From assembly GCA_034437515.1 (NCBI GenBank), contig DAOTTX010000365.1, positions 1 to 16,209 on the forward strand: 16,209 nucleotides of DNA, written 5' to 3'. This stretch comes from DAOTTX01 sp034437515 (GTDB lineage: Bacteria; Chloroflexota; Anaerolineae; Aggregatilineales; Phototrophicaceae). Shown here piece after piece: positions 14,201 through 16,209 of the stretch. Under the pieces are notes generated by a model. It saw only the letters and a list, made by a program, of their open reading frames with translations, was not told where the DNA came from and searched no databases. The stretch's first letter is position 1; each line of letters begins with the position of its first letter. The position numbers and the translations under genes were made by a program.

Positions 14201-16209
14201 CGACGAGCAGCAATCCGGTCGTCGCGGCGGGCTGGTATGAATCCGGCGACGAAAGCAGTTTGACGGAATTATTTACCGTCACCAACAGCCCCAGCAGCAA
14301 CGGGCAGCGGTTGAACCCGCCGGTCACGGGCAGCACTAGCTTTGACCCCGGTGACACGACCTTCGGCTTCTACTCACGCTGGCCTTCCTTCAGCGACCGT
14401 CTCTTGTTCAGCGAGGACGCGCTCAACACGTTCAGCGGGAACATCCCGCATCATGTGCGTGTGTACGAACTGAAAGACAGCAACGGCAACGTCCAGCCGA
14501 ACGCCTACATCGTAGCGACGGAAGAACACATCAGCGGCTTCGACTATCAGGACATCGTGCTGTTGGCCCGCAACGTCCAACCGGTAGCCACGACAAAGCT
14601 GTTGAATTTCAACTTCCAGAACGAAGATGCAATCGTCCCTGCTGGCTACATCGCGGACTACGGCCTGCCTTACGGCGAACACAATGGCCTGACCTACGGC
14701 TGGATCGAAGAAGCCACCGTCGGTGATGCAACCCCGACCCCGCTTGACATCTCAGCCGATGGTACGAGTGGTAACGGGCGTGACCGTGAAACGATGAGCG
14801 ACCAGCGGTACGACACCATCATACACATGCAGTATGGCGACGTTAACGGCGGCACCGGCACCAGCGGCAGCACCACCGCCGCTGCCTGGGAGATCGAACT
14901 CGACCCCGGTCAGTATTCGATCTATGTGGTGTTGGGAGATGCTTCTACACCCAACCAGCAAAACAGCCCGGAAAGCTATGACCTCAGCATTGAGGGCATC
15001 AAAGTCGTTGACAACTTCGTCCCCACCGGGCTAGCCGGTACACCGACCCAATTCACCGAAGTCACACAGACCGTGACTGTCGGCGACGGGCGTCTGACCA
15101 TCGACGCGATTGGTGGTTCTAACACCAAGATCGCCTTCCTGGAAATCTCCAGCGTTGGCCCGCCCCCACCGGACGAAGACGCGCCGGTCGTGCAGATCGA
15201 CGTGACAGGCACCGAACAGGCGGCGAACGAATATTTCAACCTGGCGACCGTGACCATCAGCGCCGATGACGGCCTGACCGGTTCCGGCATTGCCAGCATC
15301 GAATACAGCGTGGATGGCGGCAGCTTCCAGAGCTACAGCGCCCCGGTCGTGTTCGACACACCCGGCAGCTACAGCGTCGAGGCTCGCGCCACCGACAACG
15401 AAAGCAATATCGGTACGGCTGGCCCGGTCAGCTTCGATGTGGTTGAATTCAACAGTGGTGAGATCCGCGTGGAAAACCGCGATTGGGTCGCGCTTAACGC
15501 TCAGGCCATCCCCGAACTGGATTACCTGAACCGCTGGATGACCTTCAGCCGCCTCGCTGGTAGCGTCAACGACCACAAGTTCCACGATGAGGGTCTGCTG
15601 CGCATCCATAACGACAGCGCCAGCGACGAACTCATCATCACCGCGTTCAACATCAGTGACCCGAACGACTTTGTTCTGCTGGGCACCAACACCCTGCCGA
15701 TCCAGATCGCAGCGGGTGACTTCTATGACCTCAGCCTTCAGTTCGTGGGTGGCTCTGGCAGCAACAGCTTCATCATCAACGAGACCCTGACAGTTGTCTC
15801 ATCCGGTGGTGATGCGGTGGTGGATCTCGCCGGTTCTTACATGCCACGACCTGAAGGTGGCAAGGAAATCGACGCGCAAGAAGTCGCGGATGCCTTCGGT
15901 TTTGCGACCGACATCGGCCTGCCGCTGAATTCACAGTACGTCGCCTCCGAAGAAGAAGTGCTTTCTCAGAAATGGCGTGCCGCTGACCCCAGCGATCAGA
16001 TCTACGTCCGCCAGCTTGCAGCCTTCCACGGTTGCTGTAACAGCGGTGTGAGCTTCAGTCTGTCCGGTTCCGGCCAGGGTGGGTTCAGCCACGGGAGCCA
16101 CTACGGGCAGTCTCTGCTCCCGGCGACCAACAACAACGAGGACAGCATCGCCAACCCGGCGCACAAGACTTACAACCCGACCAGCAACGAGTTCGTCATC
16201 AAAGCCGCT
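11281..16209 (+). CDS. Giant secreted multidomain protein: malectin, Ig-like and sorbosone-dehydrogenase-like propeller modules (3' end outside window)
   Basis: The frame is open for 1643 codons to the window edge, so the C-terminus is missing. The ATG at 11281 follows GAGGGG. A signal peptide (1-29) probably ends at STGA. Modules in order: malectin-like carbohydrate-binding domain about 37-205; SbsA-type Ig (Big_5) 207-320, ending in the NTQYTFVITDGV region; a glucose/sorbosone-dehydrogenase-like propeller 324-800 (LDFGPDGALYLTQGS, FGSGIRNAYDLAWHSNGQLY, GGYYGHPNP); a choice-of-anchor-D domain about 801-902 (VSNTGTEVLNVSNV); an uncharacterised module 904-1104 ending YQDIVLLARNVQP; a second malectin-like domain 1106-1294; an Ig-like domain about 1301-1390; and a further module carrying VRQLAAFHGCCNSG. 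Related secreted proteins bind or oxidise carbohydrate at the cell surface. No catalytic role is proven here. It is divergent from the binding-protein operon and has no evident functional tie to it. Confidence 0.92.
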   Translation, partial: MNRIRMSRAVLLTLLFTLLFSTNLLSTGAQGVTSVQVNFQVDNTPIDSYTPDTGLGYGDRGDGQTFGWRSATTNNPVDSSGAGNGGGTRDRDGVGTLLSTLNHLQRGDCCDSGFTTEIYWEYALTDGLYEVTVMVGDAASEGTENTHHIINVEGVKAVDFVVQDGVANQHQSGTVTVQVSDGDLTLDADGGFNTKINYVEIVSADATNPFVQGTRPADGETNVSVGTSISTDSIIGTPIDETTVNSTNVYLYPTAQGDSPANHVAVSSVNASGGRDAITLTPLNELAPNTQYTFVITDGVLNEAGESMVPYEATFTTGSQVIVNPTDITFTKQDSGAQPTFAYSSLTVGPDGRLYAVTTSGAGITGGEIYAWDINADGTLSNETTLKNSTGQELFNGRTLIGIEFDPAATANNLIFWVTHNDSGFSGADNFTGGISKITFESGAWVRTDMVTGMPRSTKDHLTNSLDFGPDGALYLTQGSISAMGDRDNAWGNEPETLLSAAILRIDTTLLENYVAQNGGPLNAATGDANPNGSGEAGTNLQDQFNYGFGEIPTGFYDPAGTNAPVTVFGSGIRNAYDLAWHSNGQLYVPTNGSAGPANAPGTPNTLPPACSAQYRLDGVAYTQDAPTTTGIETQRDYLFRVVEGGYYGHPNPTRCEYVLNGGNSGSTPANTGVNKYNFGVDPDPNYQGIAYNFSYNKSPNGVIEYRSGYFGGALSGKLLVVRYSGNDDIIVLTPDPALNGDISEADTDITGFGGFADPLDLTEDPATGNIYVIEYTKQGSKITLLKPDDPNFGQGFPNIAVNDTTLIFDDVTGGSASATQSVTVSNTGTEVLNVSNVTFTGADAGEFTVDKTSFAVQPSSSTTLTLAFDPSSEGPKVATLQISSDDIDTPTDLSVEVRGLGKDGLGGSDEPSLQYILDTFDYDINVGDDNPATNIINSSTQDAPLLGDEVSIQQFQKAGIGPVTLDVLAVFGPTSSNPVVAAGWYESGDESSLTELFTVTNSPSSNGQRLNPPVTGSTSFDPGDTTFGFYSRWPSFSDRLLFSEDALNTFSGNIPHHVRVYELKDSNGNVQPNAYIVATEEHISGFDYQDIVLLARNVQPVATTKLLNFNFQNEDAIVPAGYIADYGLPYGEHNGLTYGWIEEATVGDATPTPLDISADGTSGNGRDRETMSDQRYDTIIHMQYGDVNGGTGTSGSTTAAAWEIELDPGQYSIYVVLGDASTPNQQNSPESYDLSIEGIKVVDNFVPTGLAGTPTQFTEVTQTVTVGDGRLTIDAIGGSNTKIAFLEISSVGPPPPDEDAPVVQIDVTGTEQAANEYFNLATVTISADDGLTGSGIASIEYSVDGGSFQSYSAPVVFDTPGSYSVEARATDNESNIGTAGPVSFDVVEFNSGEIRVENRDWVALNAQAIPELDYLNRWMTFSRLAGSVNDHKFHDEGLLRIHNDSASDELIITAFNISDPNDFVLLGTNTLPIQIAAGDFYDLSLQFVGGSGSNSFIINETLTVVSSGGDAVVDLAGSYMPRPEGGKEIDAQEVADAFGFATDIGLPLNSQYVASEEEVLSQKWRAADPSDQIYVRQLAAFHGCCNSGVSFSLSGSGQGGFSHGSHYGQSLLPATNNNEDSIANPAHKTYNPTSNEFVIKAA

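Noticed and set aside
15031..15609. Minus-strand open frame of 192 codons inside the giant gene
   Set aside because: Antisense shadow of the malectin/Ig region, with no start signal or domain.

Overview
The window looks like chromosome from an environmental bacterium of moderate to high GC, and Chloroflexota (Anaerolineae-like) is my best guess. The reasons are lipoproteins with short Pro/Thr linkers, substrate-binding domains fused to a von Willebrand factor A domain, very large secreted proteins built from malectin, Ig and propeller modules, and G/C-run intergenic repeats. There is no rRNA or other taxonomic marker, so this stays inference. I see no tRNA, rRNA, CRISPR array or transposase gene.

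Layout. From about 10.7 kb down to 0.28 kb every gene is on the minus strand. Read in the direction of transcription, three tightly packed genes encode exported or membrane-anchored substrate-binding proteins: a membrane-anchored binding protein (10704-9502), an OpuAC + binding-protein + VWA triple fusion lipoprotein (9497-6972), and a LivJ-type + OpuAC fusion lipoprotein (6962-4776). A gap of about 340 bp with a MITE-like repeat follows. Then come a PucR-family regulator (4439-2820), a Rieske non-heme iron oxygenase of the glycine betaine/carnitine/choline monooxygenase type (2703-1471), and a monomeric sarcosine oxidase-like flavoenzyme (1459-284). A second copy of the repeat, in the opposite orientation, lies at 1-135, so the pair brackets the regulator-oxygenase-oxidase block.

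An AT-rich divergent intergenic region (10705-11280) separates this from a plus-strand gene starting at 11281. That gene stays open to the window edge (1643 codons without a stop). It encodes a secreted protein with malectin-like, SbsA-type Ig, sorbosone-dehydrogenase-like propeller, choice-of-anchor-D, second malectin and further Ig-like modules.

How the parts may work together. OpuAC domains bind quaternary ammonium compounds such as glycine betaine, choline, carnitine and proline betaine. Rieske enzymes of this type remove an N-methyl group from such compounds, and sarcosine-oxidase-like enzymes demethylate the resulting N-methyl amino acids. The minus-strand cluster therefore reads as a betaine capture/sensing and demethylation locus under PucR control. 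No ABC permease, ATPase or oxygenase reductase is present. The most unusual items are the two fused OpuAC lipoproteins, one ending in a VWA domain with an intact metal-binding motif, which look more like surface receptors than ordinary transport partners.
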